The notes under the pieces were generated by a model. That model worked only from the letters and a program-made list of their open reading frames with translations. It ran no database searches and was not told the DNA's origin. The position numbers and the translations under genes are program-made. Below, piece by piece: positions 30,989 to 42,142 of a stretch of DNA of 64,000 nucleotides. Numbering within the stretch: the stretch's first letter is position 1; the number at the start of each line of letters is the position of its first letter. The stretch is from Achatina immaculata (Eukaryota > Mollusca > Gastropoda > Stylommatophora > Achatinidae), in NCBI GenBank assembly GCA_009760885.1, contig CM019718.1, positions 25,332,133 to 25,396,132 on the forward strand, written 5' to 3'.

Positions 30989-31499
30989 TCAGCTGCTAAA
31001 TCATCTCACCAGGCGAGAGCTGCTAGAGAACCAAGGGATTTCGAGTACACTACAGACCGAGCCAAGTTTTACTACACCCCCCCTCCCCACCCTCCTTCCA
31101 ATAACGTTAATATAACTTAACTCTGTGACATAACAACAAAAGTGGTTTTATGGTTCTCTTATTTGTGCAGGTAACTTAACAAGTCAAGGAGCTTACTTTC
31201 CCACGATAAGAACTGGAGTTTAAGAACAAGAAAAAAGATTATTTGCTACGTGCATTATGTCAAATATAGAAGACCCGTTGCTTCACGGTTCAGTGAACAA
31301 ATATATATGGGGGTGGGGGGGGGGGGTTGGGTGGGAAGGAGAGACAGAGAGATCCATTTAACTCTGGGACTATATTTTAAAAAAAAACATAACGACCTCC
31401 ATATCGTAAATATCTTGAAACTCCACTGCACCACGCCAGCGCTCGTGACGACGAGCTGCGTGCTCTAAAATAGAACACGTTACACATTTCTTCAACACA
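30989..31499. other. Intergenic, G-run near 31315
   Basis: Nothing coding recognised. It lies just upstream of the candidate promoter for P450 gene 2. Confidence 0.4.
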
Positions 31500-31620
31500 G
31501 TTTTGGCTATAAAAATCCCGCACTCTCGCTTCATTTTATGCAGTTGATGTTTACCTTCTGACTTAAGAGTGCCAGATTCGCCACTGGCGACTGCTGTACT
31601 AGAGAACTATCAAAGTGAGT
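31500..31620 (+). promoter_or_regulatory. Candidate promoter and first exon of P450 gene 2
   Basis: TATAAAAA at 31508-31515 is followed about 25 bases later by TCATTT (31531), an initiator-like match. A perfect donor, AAA|GTGAGT, lies with GT at 31615-31616. That predicts a non-coding exon of about 80 bases and a leader intron of about 2.3 kb ending at the AG at 33945-33946. A tiny frame (ATG at 31538, stop TGA at 31559-31561) lies within it. Inference only; RNA data would decide. Confidence 0.4.
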
Positions 31621-31717
31621 ACCACATTACCTTGAAAATGTCTTCAGTACAAATAAATATTTTTTTCTTTCCTAGTTATGTTCATTACTTTCAGATACGA
31701 AGGACTGTTACCACATT

Positions 31718-31900
31718 AGATAGAGTAGCAATGTAAATATAAAGTATAAATTAATAGCTAATGGTCTATTTTTGTTTTATAGAGTAGCAATGTAAATATA
31801 AAGTATAAATTAATAGCTAATGGTCTGTTTTTGTTTTATAGAGTAGCAATGTAAATATAAAGTATAAATTAATAGCTAATGGTCTACTTTTGTATTATCT
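31718..31900. repeat. 59-bp tandem triplication
   Basis: Three copies of GAGTAGCAATGTAAATATAA plus AATTAATAGCTAATGGTCTA and a T-rich end. The last copy has an altered end. Confidence 0.92.
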
Positions 31901-32029
31901 TCACTTTTCGCCTTTTGAGACTACAAACTGATAAAGCTAAAATTTATCTTGTGAAAAAAGTGGATTCTCTACGAGGTCGCTTGCCTTCCCTGGTACGGTC
32001 ATTTAGTCAAGATATCAATTTTAAAAGAG

Positions 32030-32225
32030 GATACGCAGGTGCCGAGGCGATCCAACCTGGAGGGGTTGCGTACTCGACTTAATTGTTGCCTGACCAAGCA
32101 TCACCAGATTCAAGCCTGCCTCATGACGGGTATCTGGGTTTCTCAAAGAAAATAGGTCAAACCTGCCTCATTATGGGTATCTGGGTTTCTCAGTGAAATT
32201 ATAGGCAGCGAGGACATGTGACACC
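32030..32225 (+). mobile_element. tRNA-derived SINE with internal duplication
   Basis: tRNA-like head with box B-like AGATTCAAGCC (32106-32116). The downstream body CTGCCTCATGACGGGTATCT is repeated once (GCCTCATTATGGGTATCT at about 32165). Confidence 0.55.
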
Positions 32226-32564
32226 TCAAATGATGTAGTAGCATAGAGATGCGACGACACTAACACTTCACTCATCTATGGCATGCAAATGCCAGGGGAC
32301 TTGTATATATACATATATATGCAAATTCACATAATTAATATACATTTTTATTCCATTTTAAAACTTAAAGCTGTTGATGTATGCTCAGCATGCGGTAACG
32401 AAACCTCGTTCCTGTACAACATTTATAACGCAGCAATATAAAAATGTTTATCTCTCTTCTTCTTTCTTTAAAGATTCAACTAACAAAACTTTCACAGATG
32501 ACTAATTCAAGAAAAAAAAACACTTTGATAGTTAATATTCTTCCAGTTTCGTTCGCCTACTGCA
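32226..32564. other. Intergenic, nothing recognised
   Basis: AT-rich DNA between two SINE fragments. Confidence 0.45.
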
Positions 32565-32650
32565 GTAAAAGGTTTAGTGGTTCAGTGGGTAAGGAATATG
32601 CTTGCAGAGCTTAGAGACGAGAGTTTGAATCACATCAGATGGTAATAGAT
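32565..32650 (+). mobile_element. tRNA-derived SINE head
   Basis: Box A-like TAGTGGTTCAGTGGGTAAGG and box B-like GAGTTTGAATCAC (about 32621-32632). Confidence 0.6.
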
Positions 32651-32756
32651 TAATACTTTCAAGTGGGACTGGTTTTATTTCCTGACGTTATGTTAGTTTC
32701 TGATTTATATGTTTAGGAGATTAGTCATATTTTTTTTTGGTCTGAGATAGAGGGCA

Positions 32757-32828
32757 CACTATACCATACTATACTATACTACACTATATTGTACTGTACT
32801 GTACTGTAGTATACTATATTATACTAAA
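32757..32828. repeat. Degenerate (ACTAT)n tract
   Basis: Imperfect pentanucleotide repeats of ACTAT/ACTGT type. Confidence 0.8.
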
Positions 32829-33155
32829 CATACGGTGTAAAAATAATGTGAGAGAAAAGTCAAGGCAGCCGTTATAGAAACATGTTTACACATGTATTAC
32901 GTAGCAGAGTGAAAGTGTCACAGGTACAGAATGATAATGGTAAGCATCAAACTTGAGGCAAGTGATAAGAGTTGCTAAATCGGAGCTTTCCATAACGAAA
33001 ATTCATGCTCCATAATCTTACGGCAACACTGAAGGAAAGGCCGTGCTGAAACACGCATCAAATTTGATGACGAAATAAAGGCACCTACAGATCTTGAATG
33101 ACAGGACATCACGTGCTCACTGTACACGGAATGGGGATCTTTTTTTTTTTTAAAA
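32829..33155. other. Intergenic, nothing recognised
   Basis: No supportable feature. Confidence 0.45.
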
Positions 33156-33159
33156 GGAG

Positions 33160-33412
33160 GTTCAGGAAATATGCAAGGGACTTCAGGAAATATGTAAGGT
33201 GACTTCAGGAAATGTGTAAGAGACTTCGGGAAATATATAAGGGGATTCAGGAAATATGTAAGGTGGCTTCAGAAAATATGTAAGGGACTTCAGGAAATAT
33301 GAAAGTGGCTTCAGGAAATATATAAGGGGGTTCAGGAAATATGTAAGGTGGCTTCAGAAAATATGTAAGGGACTTCAGGAAACATGTAAGGGACTTCAGG
33401 AAATATGTAAGG
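33160..33412. repeat. 20-21-bp minisatellite, about 12 copies
   Basis: Unit GACTTCAGGAAATATGTAAG with GGCTTCAGAAAATATG variants. The variants recur in the same order about every 100 bases (33245 and 33335), so blocks have been duplicated. Confidence 0.93.
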
Positions 33413-33925
33413 GACACTTGCATGGCGCCCCCATTCTGATACCTTCGTACCGGAGTATGTAGTAGAAGCATCAACTGTCGCTCCAGTGTTATATCGTCTT
33501 CTCTCTAGCTAGAAGGTCAATGGGGCTAAGGCCCCAGGTGGTTGCTACACCCCCGATCCCCCCTACTCCCCCAATCACGTACATTTAGAAATGAGTGCCA
33601 GGCTGGAGAAGGATAGGTGGTTAGTGAGTGTGGGGGGGGGGGGGAGAACGGGGTTGCATGCTGTCATGGTGACCACACCACACTGTAGTGTCCGAGCGGT
33701 TCAAGGACAGCTTGGGAACTATATGTAGATGCTTCCATGGCATGAAAGATACAGTTTTGTAAATTTACACTTTACCCGAAAAGAAACTCATTTAGTACTA
33801 AGCAGAACTTTCCCCCACAAGCTGGACATGTTATGTTAATTCGAGATTCATTATTTTAAAATTTATCAACGCACTCATTTTTAGTGCAAGCCTTTTTTTT
33901 AAAACAAAATGTTATATTCTATAAC
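33413..33925. other. Upstream region of P450 gene 2
   Basis: Contains C-rich and G10-type runs (33540-33640) and AT-rich DNA. No further elements recognised. Confidence 0.45.
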
Positions 33926-33946
33926 TTATTATTTTTCGCCTATTAG
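33926..33946 (+). promoter_or_regulatory. Candidate 3' splice acceptor before P450 gene 2
   Basis: TTATTTTTCGCCTATTAG ends in AG at 33945-33946, 33 bases before the ATG, almost the same spacing as in gene 1. Confidence 0.55.
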
Positions 33947-33979
33947 ATCAGCAACTGAGATTCAGCTTGTTTTGAGAAG

Positions 33980-35503
33980 ATGGTACGAGATTTCATATCA
34001 AATGTTGAAACAACATGGCTGCTCCTTGCAGTGGTAGCCCTGGTGTCTGGGATTTGGCTGTGGACAAAAATCAGACGACCCTACACAAAGTACAACATCC
34101 CTCCTTTTCCTGTCAAACCTTGGCCAATCTTTGGTCACATTTTCCAGCTAAATGGAGATCTTAGAGAGAGATTTAAGGAATGGCGAAAGAAGGCAGGGGA
34201 CATATACAGTGTCGATATTGCTGGTCGGCACGTCATATTCCTCAACGGCTTCGACGCTATCAAAGATGTAGTTGTTAAACATGCAGATAACATTCCAAAC
34301 GTTGAAGAGAACATTGCCAATAGCATTCTTAATGAGCACAACATAGGAATAGTTGGGGGGAGAGACGAGAACTGGAAAGAACAGAGAGCAACATCTATAG
34401 CCATTCTTCGTAGTTTTGGAGTAGGAAAGAACATAATGGCGGAAAACATTCAAGAAGAAGTGGCAACGTTTCTAGAGAAGTTATCTTCCTTTAATGGAAA
34501 GCCAAATGACGTCAGAGTCCTCACGAACGTCAGCGTGTCCAACGTTATCTGTTCGATCATAGTAGGCAAGAGATTTGAGTATGACGATCCATACTTTGTC
34601 CAGTTCATGGTGCGTCTGAACAACATCCTGCAGTATCTTCCAGCTTTACAGCTGGTTGCTGCTTTCCCAATTCTCAGTTACTTCCCCGGAGATCTTTTCC
34701 ATGTCAAGAAGTGGACAAGATCTGCATTAGAAACAAACGAATCCTTCAGCAAAGCCTATATTAATAAGTTCAAGAAAACATTCAACGAAGACGAGGAGCC
34801 AGAAAATTTCATAACCGCTTATCTTCAGGAGATGAAGGAAAAAGAAGACAAAGGGGAAGCGACGAGACTGAGCGAGGACAATCTGATAGCTATCATTAGA
34901 ACTCTGTTCATTGCCGGAACTGAAACGACCAGCACAACGATACTGTGGTGTCTGATATACATGCTTCACCACCCAGAAGTGCAAGAGAAAGTCTATCAGG
35001 AGATAGAGGCAAATGTGGGAACTGAACGAGTGCCAAACGTGTCGGATAAACCGAATCTGAAATATCTTAATGCTGTCATCATGGAAACTCAACGCAAGGC
35101 CAGTCTCGTACCTGGCTCTCTCAGGCGAGAGATCAAGAAATCCTTTCAACTTCGGGGCTTCGATTTCCCAAAGGACAGCGTTGTCTGGCCCATACTTGAT
35201 TCAGTTCACTTCGACAAGAAGATCTGGGGAGACCCACATAACTTTAGACCAGAGAGATTCCTCGATAAATCTGGATCCCTAATTCATCCGGAAGAACTTA
35301 TCCCGTTTTCCATTGGCAGAAGAGTGTGTCTCGGAGAATCGCTGGCCAAAATGGAGCTCTTCTTGTTCCTATCTGCTATGTTCCAACGCTTTAAATTCGA
35401 GCCAGATAACACAACCAAGGAATTACCTTCACTACAGGGAGTCTTTGGTGCTACAGTTGTACCTAAACCTTTCAAAATAAGATTCACGGAACGCAGAAGA
35501 TAA
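33980..35503 (+). CDS. Cytochrome P450, CYP2 clan, gene 2 of 3
   Basis: A 507-residue P450, collinear with gene 1. Membrane anchor at about residues 12-28, hinge PPFPVKP (41-47), W132-R136, I-helix AGTETT (312-317), E369-R372, PERF (424-427), and heme loop FSIGRRVCLG with Cys450. All key residues are present. It should be an ER-bound monooxygenase of unknown substrate. It is the most diverged of the three; the substrate-recognition stretch around 210-235 and the one after ExxR (SLVPGSLRREIKKSFQLRGF against SLVPIGIRRVVRVPFELKGY in gene 1) differ most. Single coding exon; first in-frame ATG, 33 bases after a likely acceptor. The last codons are included in a 3-copy tandem repeat. Confidence 0.96.
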   Translation: MVRDFISNVETTWLLLAVVALVSGIWLWTKIRRPYTKYNIPPFPVKPWPIFGHIFQLNGDLRERFKEWRKKAGDIYSVDIAGRHVIFLNGFDAIKDVVVKHADNIPNVEENIANSILNEHNIGIVGGRDENWKEQRATSIAILRSFGVGKNIMAENIQEEVATFLEKLSSFNGKPNDVRVLTNVSVSNVICSIIVGKRFEYDDPYFVQFMVRLNNILQYLPALQLVAAFPILSYFPGDLFHVKKWTRSALETNESFSKAYINKFKKTFNEDEEPENFITAYLQEMKEKEDKGEATRLSEDNLIAIIRTLFIAGTETTSTTILWCLIYMLHHPEVQEKVYQEIEANVGTERVPNVSDKPNLKYLNAVIMETQRKASLVPGSLRREIKKSFQLRGFDFPKDSVVWPILDSVHFDKKIWGDPHNFRPERFLDKSGSLIHPEELIPFSIGRRVCLGESLAKMELFLFLSAMFQRFKFEPDNTTKELPSLQGVFGATVVPKPFKIRFTERRR

Positions 35504-35577
35504 AAAAAATGAGATTCACGGAACGCAGAAGATAAAAAAAATTAGATTCACGGAACGCAGAAGATAAAAAAAAAATA
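35480..35577. repeat. 32-bp tandem triplication over the P450 gene 2 stop codon
   Basis: AGATTCACGGAACGCAGAAG followed by ATAAAAAAAA starts at 35480, 35512 and 35544. The first copy encodes the last residues (RFTERRR) and the TAA stop (35501-35503). The two extra copies lie in the 3' UTR. Confidence 0.95.
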
Positions 35578-35839
35578 TAATACCTGCTCTCATTTAGAAG
35601 TTTTACACAGAGAAAAAAAGTGTGCAGAACCGTCTTCATATAAAAAACAGTATCCACATTTCATTTTTGTATTAACAGTTATCACATGAACATAGGCATG
35701 CAACATCCTCACAATAATTCGTCGTCGTCTTCTTCTTCTTCTCCTTTTTCTTGTTTGGCAGATTTGTGTTATTATGAGTCACTTCTATAGATGTGAGTGA
35801 AAGGTGAATGCTTTATTTCATATGACTGTATTGTCTTCA

Positions 35840-35992
35840 GTGTTTTCATTGTTGGTTATGCGCCTCATAGCTGTTGAATGTCTGGAATCAGAGAAAGTTG
35901 TGTGATAGAGGGCAGAATGTCAGACGGGCCTGCGTGTCCAGTTCTTAACCCTTCGGAAATAACGATCAATCAATCAATCAATCATTCAGTCA
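35840..35992 (+). mobile_element. Dispersed repeat end with (AATC)n tail, copy 1
   Basis: TGAATGTCTGGAA, GGGCAGAATGTCAGACGGGC and TTCTTAACCCTT precede (AATC)n. The same series is at 43620-43735, and inverted pieces lie at 12530 and 51700. A retroelement 3' end; class unknown. Confidence 0.7.
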
Positions 35993-36263
35993 ATCAGTCA
36001 TTTAGTTTTCTTTTTCTTCTCTGGAACTAGAAGTATGATGTTCTTTAAGCTGATGTGGTCAAGGTGATGAGACACAGCATCATGTCGGAAAGGGAAGCGA
36101 ATTAAGGTGGCTATTTTATCCTTACTTGAGTGGAGTTAGAGAGCTAAGGCTGTGCAGTAATTTAACAGGCTCCACCGCTGTGAGGCCTAAGACTATCTCT
36201 GCTCCTTTAGCAAGGCTATACCCGTTACTGGGAGTACCAACGGAGAGATGGAACAGGGGCTTT

Positions 36264-36476
36264 GTCGGCTATGGTTCAACTCTGACGCTAACATGATGTC
36301 GACTATGGTTCAACTCTGACGCTAACATGATGCCGGCTATGGTTCAACTCTGACGCTAACATGATGCCGGCTATGGTTCAACTCTGACGCTAACATGATG
36401 TCGGCTATGGTTCAACTCTGACGCTAACATGATGTCGACTATGGATCAACTCTGACGCTAACATGTTGGCTATGGG
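36264..36476. repeat. 34-bp minisatellite, about 6 copies
   Basis: Unit TCGGCTATGGTTCAACTCTG plus ACGCTAACATGATG, with CGAC and CCGGC variants. Confidence 0.95.
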
Positions 36477-36724
36477 TTGCTGAGAGCTAGATTGGACAAC
36501 TTTTTTCCACAGCAATCTGCGATAACTGATATAAGAAAATATTTTAAACGCATGAAGGACTATTCTAGAAACTATGACCTCAGTCACGGGAAGCAATTTC
36601 TCAAGAAATTATCAGCAAATAAAAATGCTAAACCACAAAATTGTCTGAATATTACACGAAGTTTAATTTATATTCATAGCCCTCTTTCAAAACCTGCTTC
36701 ATCTTACATGCCCTGAAACATGAA

Positions 36725-37185
36725 AAAAGTTCCAAGAACTTTGTTGGAAATGATGAAACACATCAGTAAGACAATTTCAAGAACTTTGTTGGAAATGATG
36801 AGACACATCAGTAAAACAATTCCAAGAACTTTGTTGGAAATGATGAGACACAGTAAAAAGAATTCCAAGAACTTTGTTGGAAATGATGAGACACATCAGT
36901 AAAAAGAATTCCAAGAACTTTGTTGGAAATGATGAGACACATCAATAAAACAATTCCAAGAACTTTGTTCGAAATGATGAGACACAGTAAAAAGAATTCC
37001 AAGAACTTTGTTGGAAATGATGAGACACATCAGTAAAAAGAATTCCAAGAACTTTGTTGGAAATCATGAGACACATCAGTAAAAAGAATTCCAAGAACTT
37101 TGTTGGAAATGATGAGACACATCAATAAAACAATTCCAATAAATTTTGCTGGAAATTATGAGACACATCAGTAAGACAATTCGCT
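36725..37185. repeat. 45-bp minisatellite, about 10 copies
   Basis: Unit CCAAGAACTTTGTTGGAAAT plus GATGAGACACATCAGTAAAA. Some copies lack six bases (GACACAGTAAAAAG). Periods of 45 and 39 keep a frame open by chance. Confidence 0.94.
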
Positions 37186-37436
37186 GAGAATTATTCTAAA
37201 ACTAAACCAAAGTAAAACATGCATGAATCCCATAGGTCTTATTCGACATTATATAGATAATGGGGATTGAATAGTTTTAAACAGTGCTTGAATGAAGAAA
37301 GAGAATAAAAGTACCAAACTGCATATTCTTTTCCTGTCTAACAAATGTCAGGGATCTAAAAGTATAAATGTTATTATTATGCACTCTTACTTGTAGCTAT
37401 TATTTGTTAGAAATATAAAATACATGTCTATCTAAG

Positions 37437-37630
37437 CATCTATAGTTTGTTAATAAAATGTGTATATGTCTTATAGTTTGTTAATAAAATGTGTATATGT
37501 CTTATAGTTTGTTAATAAAATGTGTATATGTCTTATAGTTTGTTAATAAAATGTGTATATGTCTTATAGTTTGTTAATAAAATGTGTATATGTCTTATAG
37601 TTTGTTAATAAAATTCGTATATGTCTAAAC
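37437..37630. repeat. 31-bp minisatellite, 6 copies
   Basis: Unit TTATAGTTTGTTAATAAAAT plus GTGTATATGTC, nearly perfect. Confidence 0.95.
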
Positions 37631-37924
37631 GTTGCAGTTTGTTAAGTCTACATGCTCACAGTTTCAATTATCTAAAATGATATTCTCAGACAGGTCACCA
37701 TCGCTACAGTTTTCCTATGGTTATTTTTATGACATACGTCTTCTGTTGCTGGTTGGTGTGTATGAAGATATTTTATGAGATATGGCACATGTATGTATGT
37801 AAAAGAACCAGATGTTAAGAACAGAATTACTTACAGCAAAAGGACGACGTAATATTTTTGATCTTGTGTGCTTTTTTAGGGCATAAATTCAACAACAACG
37901 ATCAAAATGAAGAAAAAAAAATGA

Positions 37925-38145
37925 GGTGGGAGAACAGAAACAATAAGAAAAGGGAAGTATATAACCGGAGAACAGATACAATAAGAAAAGGGAAGTAAAT
38001 TAGAAGATCAGATACAATAAGAAAAGGGAATAAATTAGGGAGAACAGATACAATAAGAAAAAGGAACTAATTAGGAGAACAGATACAATACGAAAAGGGA
38101 AGTAAATTAGGGAGAATAGATACAATAAGTAAAGAGAAGTAAATG
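37925..38145. repeat. About 36-bp minisatellite, 6 copies
   Basis: Unit AGAACAGATACAATAAGAAA plus AGGGAAGTAAATTAGG, with small length changes. Confidence 0.93.
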
Positions 38146-38502
38146 AAAAAAAAAAAAACTACACCGCTGACAGTTTTCAAAATGAGTCCTTAGAAACCGG
38201 AGTGCCAACGAGGGGTCAGAGTAATATCTGCACGGAAGGTCAAGGTTACGCAGCATTCATGAACACATCTGAACCCATTTTTAATTTAAAGTTACGTGGC
38301 TGGAGTGACTGTAGATAAACTACGTAAAGTGTCACTGCCTTCAAGAGAGGTTTTGCAACACAGAGAGAAAGGCTGAGACCAACTGAAAATCATAAATTTA
38401 TCTTTTTTTATATTGCATAGCTACAGTTATTGTATATATTTCTCTGACACGTAAATATCATATGTATCTGTGTGTATGTGAATTTATTTCTAATGACAAA
38501 TA
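38146..38502. other. Intergenic, nothing recognised
   Basis: No supportable feature. Confidence 0.45.
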
Positions 38503-38510
38503 TATGAAGA

Positions 38511-38753
38511 ATCAAAATGTCTCACACAGACGAGTGTCCATGTGGGAATGGAGTCCAGACTCCAGAACATATCATACGAGAGTGCCCAAACCATGCAGTC
38601 CTGAGGCGTGAGACATGGCCAGAGGACACAAGCTTGGGGCAAAAGCTTTGGTGCTCCTATAAGGATCTGGAGAGGACTGTGGGCTTTGCCATGTCGGCAG
38701 GGATCAGGATCTGAAGTGACCAACAACCTCGAACGCAGAAGAAGAAGAAGAAG
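38511..38753 (+). pseudogene. LINE C, 5'-truncated 3' end
   Basis: Open for 65 codons: SHTDECPCGNGVQTPEHIIR, ECPNHAVLRRETWPEDTSLG, then DLERTVGFAMSAGIRI and a stop. It ends in CCTCGAACGCAG and (GAA)n. The CxC...H...C pattern is the zinc-knuckle-like C-terminus found in several invertebrate LINE polymerases. TATGAAGA flanks both ends (38503-38510 and 38754-38761), a likely target duplication. Only the very end of the element inserted. Confidence 0.85.
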
Positions 38754-38761
38754 TATGAAGA

Positions 38762-39552
38762 TAGGTTGTAACATACAACAATAAGTAACATTTAAGTATG
38801 TTTTTTTATATAAATAAAACAGAGACTTGCAACAATTTGAACGCCATGGAATTACAAGAAAAAAAACGGGCTCTCATAAGAGACGAATGCAACTTCTCGC
38901 TGGACATGCTTTGCTATAAAACGTGTATTTGAATGTACTCCAAAACACGGGACGACAAAGATCTCTTCTGTATATCTGAGGTTCTCAGTTCTCTAAGAAT
39001 TAAGTGCTTCTATCCGTTTTTGTCACGCAGAGGTTTGTTTCTTCATGTTAGCTGTAGATATTATATTGATTTTGCATCCTGATTTGTGCATATTTCACGC
39101 TGAGCTGAAATCCCTGTATGTACTTAATTAAATTTTATGGTACCACATTTATGTCATATTTGATATTTTTTTCCCCTGTACTGACTTACACAAAACAAAA
39201 AGTTGGTATATATGAGTTTTGGATATTATGTTGTATATAATAAAACATGAAATGTTTTTCTGTTTCCAGAGTGTCTGTTATTTGCTTGTCTTCTGTACTG
39301 GTAATATTTCCTGACAGCTGAACTATTCTTATGTTTTGTTGTTCTGAGAGCCTGCTTGTTAAACACGCTCAAAGGTCGGTTAGCCGGCGACACTGATTGC
39401 TTTATTAAAAAACTGTCCTGTATTGTGGTGATACATTGATTTCCTATCATTAAATTCTCCAGGGCTTTAGGGTTGAAGAACACGCAAGTGCCCTTTGCCG
39501 TGGTTCAGAATCCACTATCAAGTTGACAGGTGTGCCACAGAGAGTTAGACCT
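38762..39552. other. Intergenic, nothing recognised
   Basis: AT-rich, no gene or tandem repeat seen. Confidence 0.45.
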
Positions 39553-39992
39553 GATGTGAATGCAGGCAAGAGGAACAAATAATGTGGGCTGAGAGTGAAT
39601 GTAGGCAAGAAGAACAAATGATGTGGGCTGAGAGTGAATGCAGGCAAGAAGAACAAATAATGTGAGCTGAGAGTGAATGCAGGCAAGAGGAACAAATAAT
39701 GTGGGCTGAGAGTAATGCAGGCAAGAAGAACAAATTATGTGAGCTGAGAGTGAATGCAGGCAAGAAGAACAAATTATGTGAGCTGAGAGTGAATGCAGGC
39801 AAGAAGAACAAATGATGTGAGCTGAGAGTGAATGCAGGCAAGAAGAACAAATGATGTGAGGTGAGAGTGAATGCAGGCAAGAAGAACAAATGATGTTAGC
39901 TGAGAGTGAATGCAGGCAAGAAGAACAAATGATGTTAGCTGAGAGTGAATGCAGGCAAGAAGAACAAATGATGTGACCTGAAAGTGAATGTA
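39553..39992. repeat. 39-bp minisatellite, about 11 copies
   Basis: Unit GAATGCAGGCAAGAAGAACA plus AATGATGTGAGCTGAGAGT. The period equals 13 codons, so a 189-codon minus-strand frame of SLSAHIICSSCLH repeats appears. One copy lacks a base (39713), which breaks the register. Not a gene. Confidence 0.95.
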
Positions 39993-40302
39993 TTCCTAAT
40001 TGCAATTCAAAAACAGCGTTTTCCTTTTTTCGCATTATTATGAAACACTTCACAAGAAGACACCTTGCAATCACATTATAGCAGTATATGAGTTACTAGA
40101 TGTGTCCACGCTGATGTGGCTCTACAACGTTTAAGCGAGTGACGATGTCAACAACAGTCAACTTGTCATGTGACCGAGTTGTTATTGAAGCGTTCACGAG
40201 AGTGATTTCTGGCGGGACATTTGGAGATAATAGCTGGAGGTGGAAGTATGGAAATATGTAGTCCTCATCTGTCAATAGGCCTGCTGGGAAACTGATTAAA
40301 CG

Positions 40303-40345
40303 TGTGCGTGCGTGCGTGCGTGCGTGTGTGTGTGTGTGTGTGTAT
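40303..40345. repeat. (GTGC)n/(GT)n tract
   Basis: Short alternating purine-pyrimidine tract. Confidence 0.92.
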
Positions 40346-40364
40346 GAATTCAGGAACTACTGAG

Positions 40365-40705
40365 TGATGAGGATGTTGAACATTAAATGGCAAGACAAGA
40401 TCAGGAACGAGGTGTTCTGGGAAAGGTCAGGACAAGAATCTATGAACCTACAAATCATGTCCAGGAAGTAAAGGTGGATTGGGCACACTCTTATGAAACC
40501 CAACACCAGCATAGCAAGACAGGCACTGACATGGAATCCCCAAGGAAATAGAAGACGAGGAAGACCTAGACTTACCTGGAGAAGAGAAATTATGATAGTG
40601 CTCAGAGACGAGGGATACACATGGATGGAATCAGAAAATAATTATAAGAGCAGGGATGACTGGAGAGCATTTATCCGTGGCCTATCCTATCAGGGATAAG
40701 CTGTA
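40365..40705 (+). pseudogene. LINE C-terminal fragment (NRRRGRPRLTWRR)
   Basis: Reads RMLNIKWQDKIRNEVFWERS, a stop, RWIGHTLMKPNTSIARQALT, WNPQGNRRRGRPRLTWRREI, and WRAFIRGLSYQG with a stop. It is the C-terminus of a LINE related to the 13190-13500 fragment. One in-frame stop; otherwise well kept. Confidence 0.85.
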
Positions 40706-41979
40706 CTTATACTTGGACCTGTTCTTCAAGGCAGAGATCGTTCGTGAGTCGCGGTCAAAGTTAGCGTGAAGTCTTCGTTTGTGTGGATGTTGTTGTGTCT
40801 ATAACATGAGTCATCACACATACACGCATCCATCACTAGATCGCGTCGCACATATAAGGAGCAAGCGTGTATAACAGGAATAATTCAATCTGAGAAAAAT
40901 TATGACAGGTCTTCCTAAAGTAGTATCGTCTGAAACATAATTGTGATGATAAGTGCCGTAAAACGAGTACTAAAAGAGATGGAGATGTGTGGAGCAGTTT
41001 CACAAGAGCAGACAAGGAGAGAAAAGAAAGAAGGAAGAAAAGTCACCAATAAGGAGTAGAAACAATGAACGGGCTGCGAAAGACAACAATAACAACCCAA
41101 TATTGTGGCAAAAAATTGTCATTATCAAGAACAACCAGAAGACAAAAACAAACAGATAAAAGAGGGACACGAGGCGATGTTTCAGTCACTGCTAATCGCT
41201 CTTGTTCTCCTGATGAGCGTGTTCGTAAAGCCTTGGAACAGCTTTTTATCTCTCAGGTTGGATGTCTACACCCAGCTGTTCTGAATTCTCAGTTTAGTTT
41301 TGTCTGAATATCTTTCTTTGGTTCGACTATATTTGGTTTGATATAACTATTCTTGGTTATTTTCCACGTCATTTTCCACTTTTTTTTTAAAAAATCGTCT
41401 TTCTCATCTGGTCTAAGATATAGGAAAAGTCTGTCCTTAGACATTAGAAACGTTTGTTCTCCTACTCTTCCTCCTGCTACTCTAGCCTCTAGCTGACATA
41501 TTCCACGCCTGACTCTCTTTCTCTGCCTCCTCATATTTCCTCTTCCTCCTGCAGCAGCCATAGACTGGCTAGTCTCTTCAGCCTAAATATTGAGTTGCTA
41601 TTGTCTTTCATAACCATTTCATTTTTCCTACTCTTTTTTAAAACTTTTCCTCCTTCCTTCCTACTCTCTCATGAAACTGCAACATACACATTCGTCTAAC
41701 TCTACTCGATTGTCTGAAGAACAGATTTTAACAAGAGCCGGATAAAACTATACATTCTATACAGAGCAGAATGGTAAGGAACAGATAACATGGAGTTGGC
41801 TATATTGACCTCACTGAACGCATTCAGATTAAGTAATGTATTAACAATTATTGGCCAATGATCAGATGCAAAAAGGCCTAATTTTTCCAAATAGGAAAGA
41901 AAACATGCTCATGTCAAAAATGAGCTGGAAATGGACATAATTTGAACTTTTAAGATATCATCTTTCTTCCCTTCAGTCA
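40706..41979. other. Intergenic; one unrecognised minus-strand frame
   Basis: A frame of 90 codons (41289-41561, minus) is rich in Arg, Lys and Gly and includes SKDRLFLYLRPDEKDDF. I recognise no family. No repeat arrays here, which is unusual for this window. Confidence 0.35.
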
Positions 41980-42142
41980 GTCATTTGCATGTCCCTCACC
42001 GAAGTTTGCCTCCCTAACAATTCTTCTGTATGCCTCTAGGTTTTAAGCAAGATCCCCTGCTGCTGATGCGTCCATTCGCAGATCATCATCGATGTCTTGC
42101 AGCCATCTTCGACTTCGACTTCCTCTCTTTTTCGCATTATGA
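41980..42142 (-). mobile_element. LINE B, short 3' end
   Basis: Minus-strand copy of the terminal 160 bases (CATTTGCATGTCCC, TTTGCCTCCCTAACA, GATGTCTTGCAGCCATCTTC), with a CAGTCAGT tail variant. More diverged than the other copies. Confidence 0.8.

Noticed and set aside
39505..40074. 189-codon minus-strand frame with SLSAHIICSSCLH repeats
   Set aside because: Created by the 39-bp period; a one-base loss in one copy moves the register into another frame, and there is no start context or homology.
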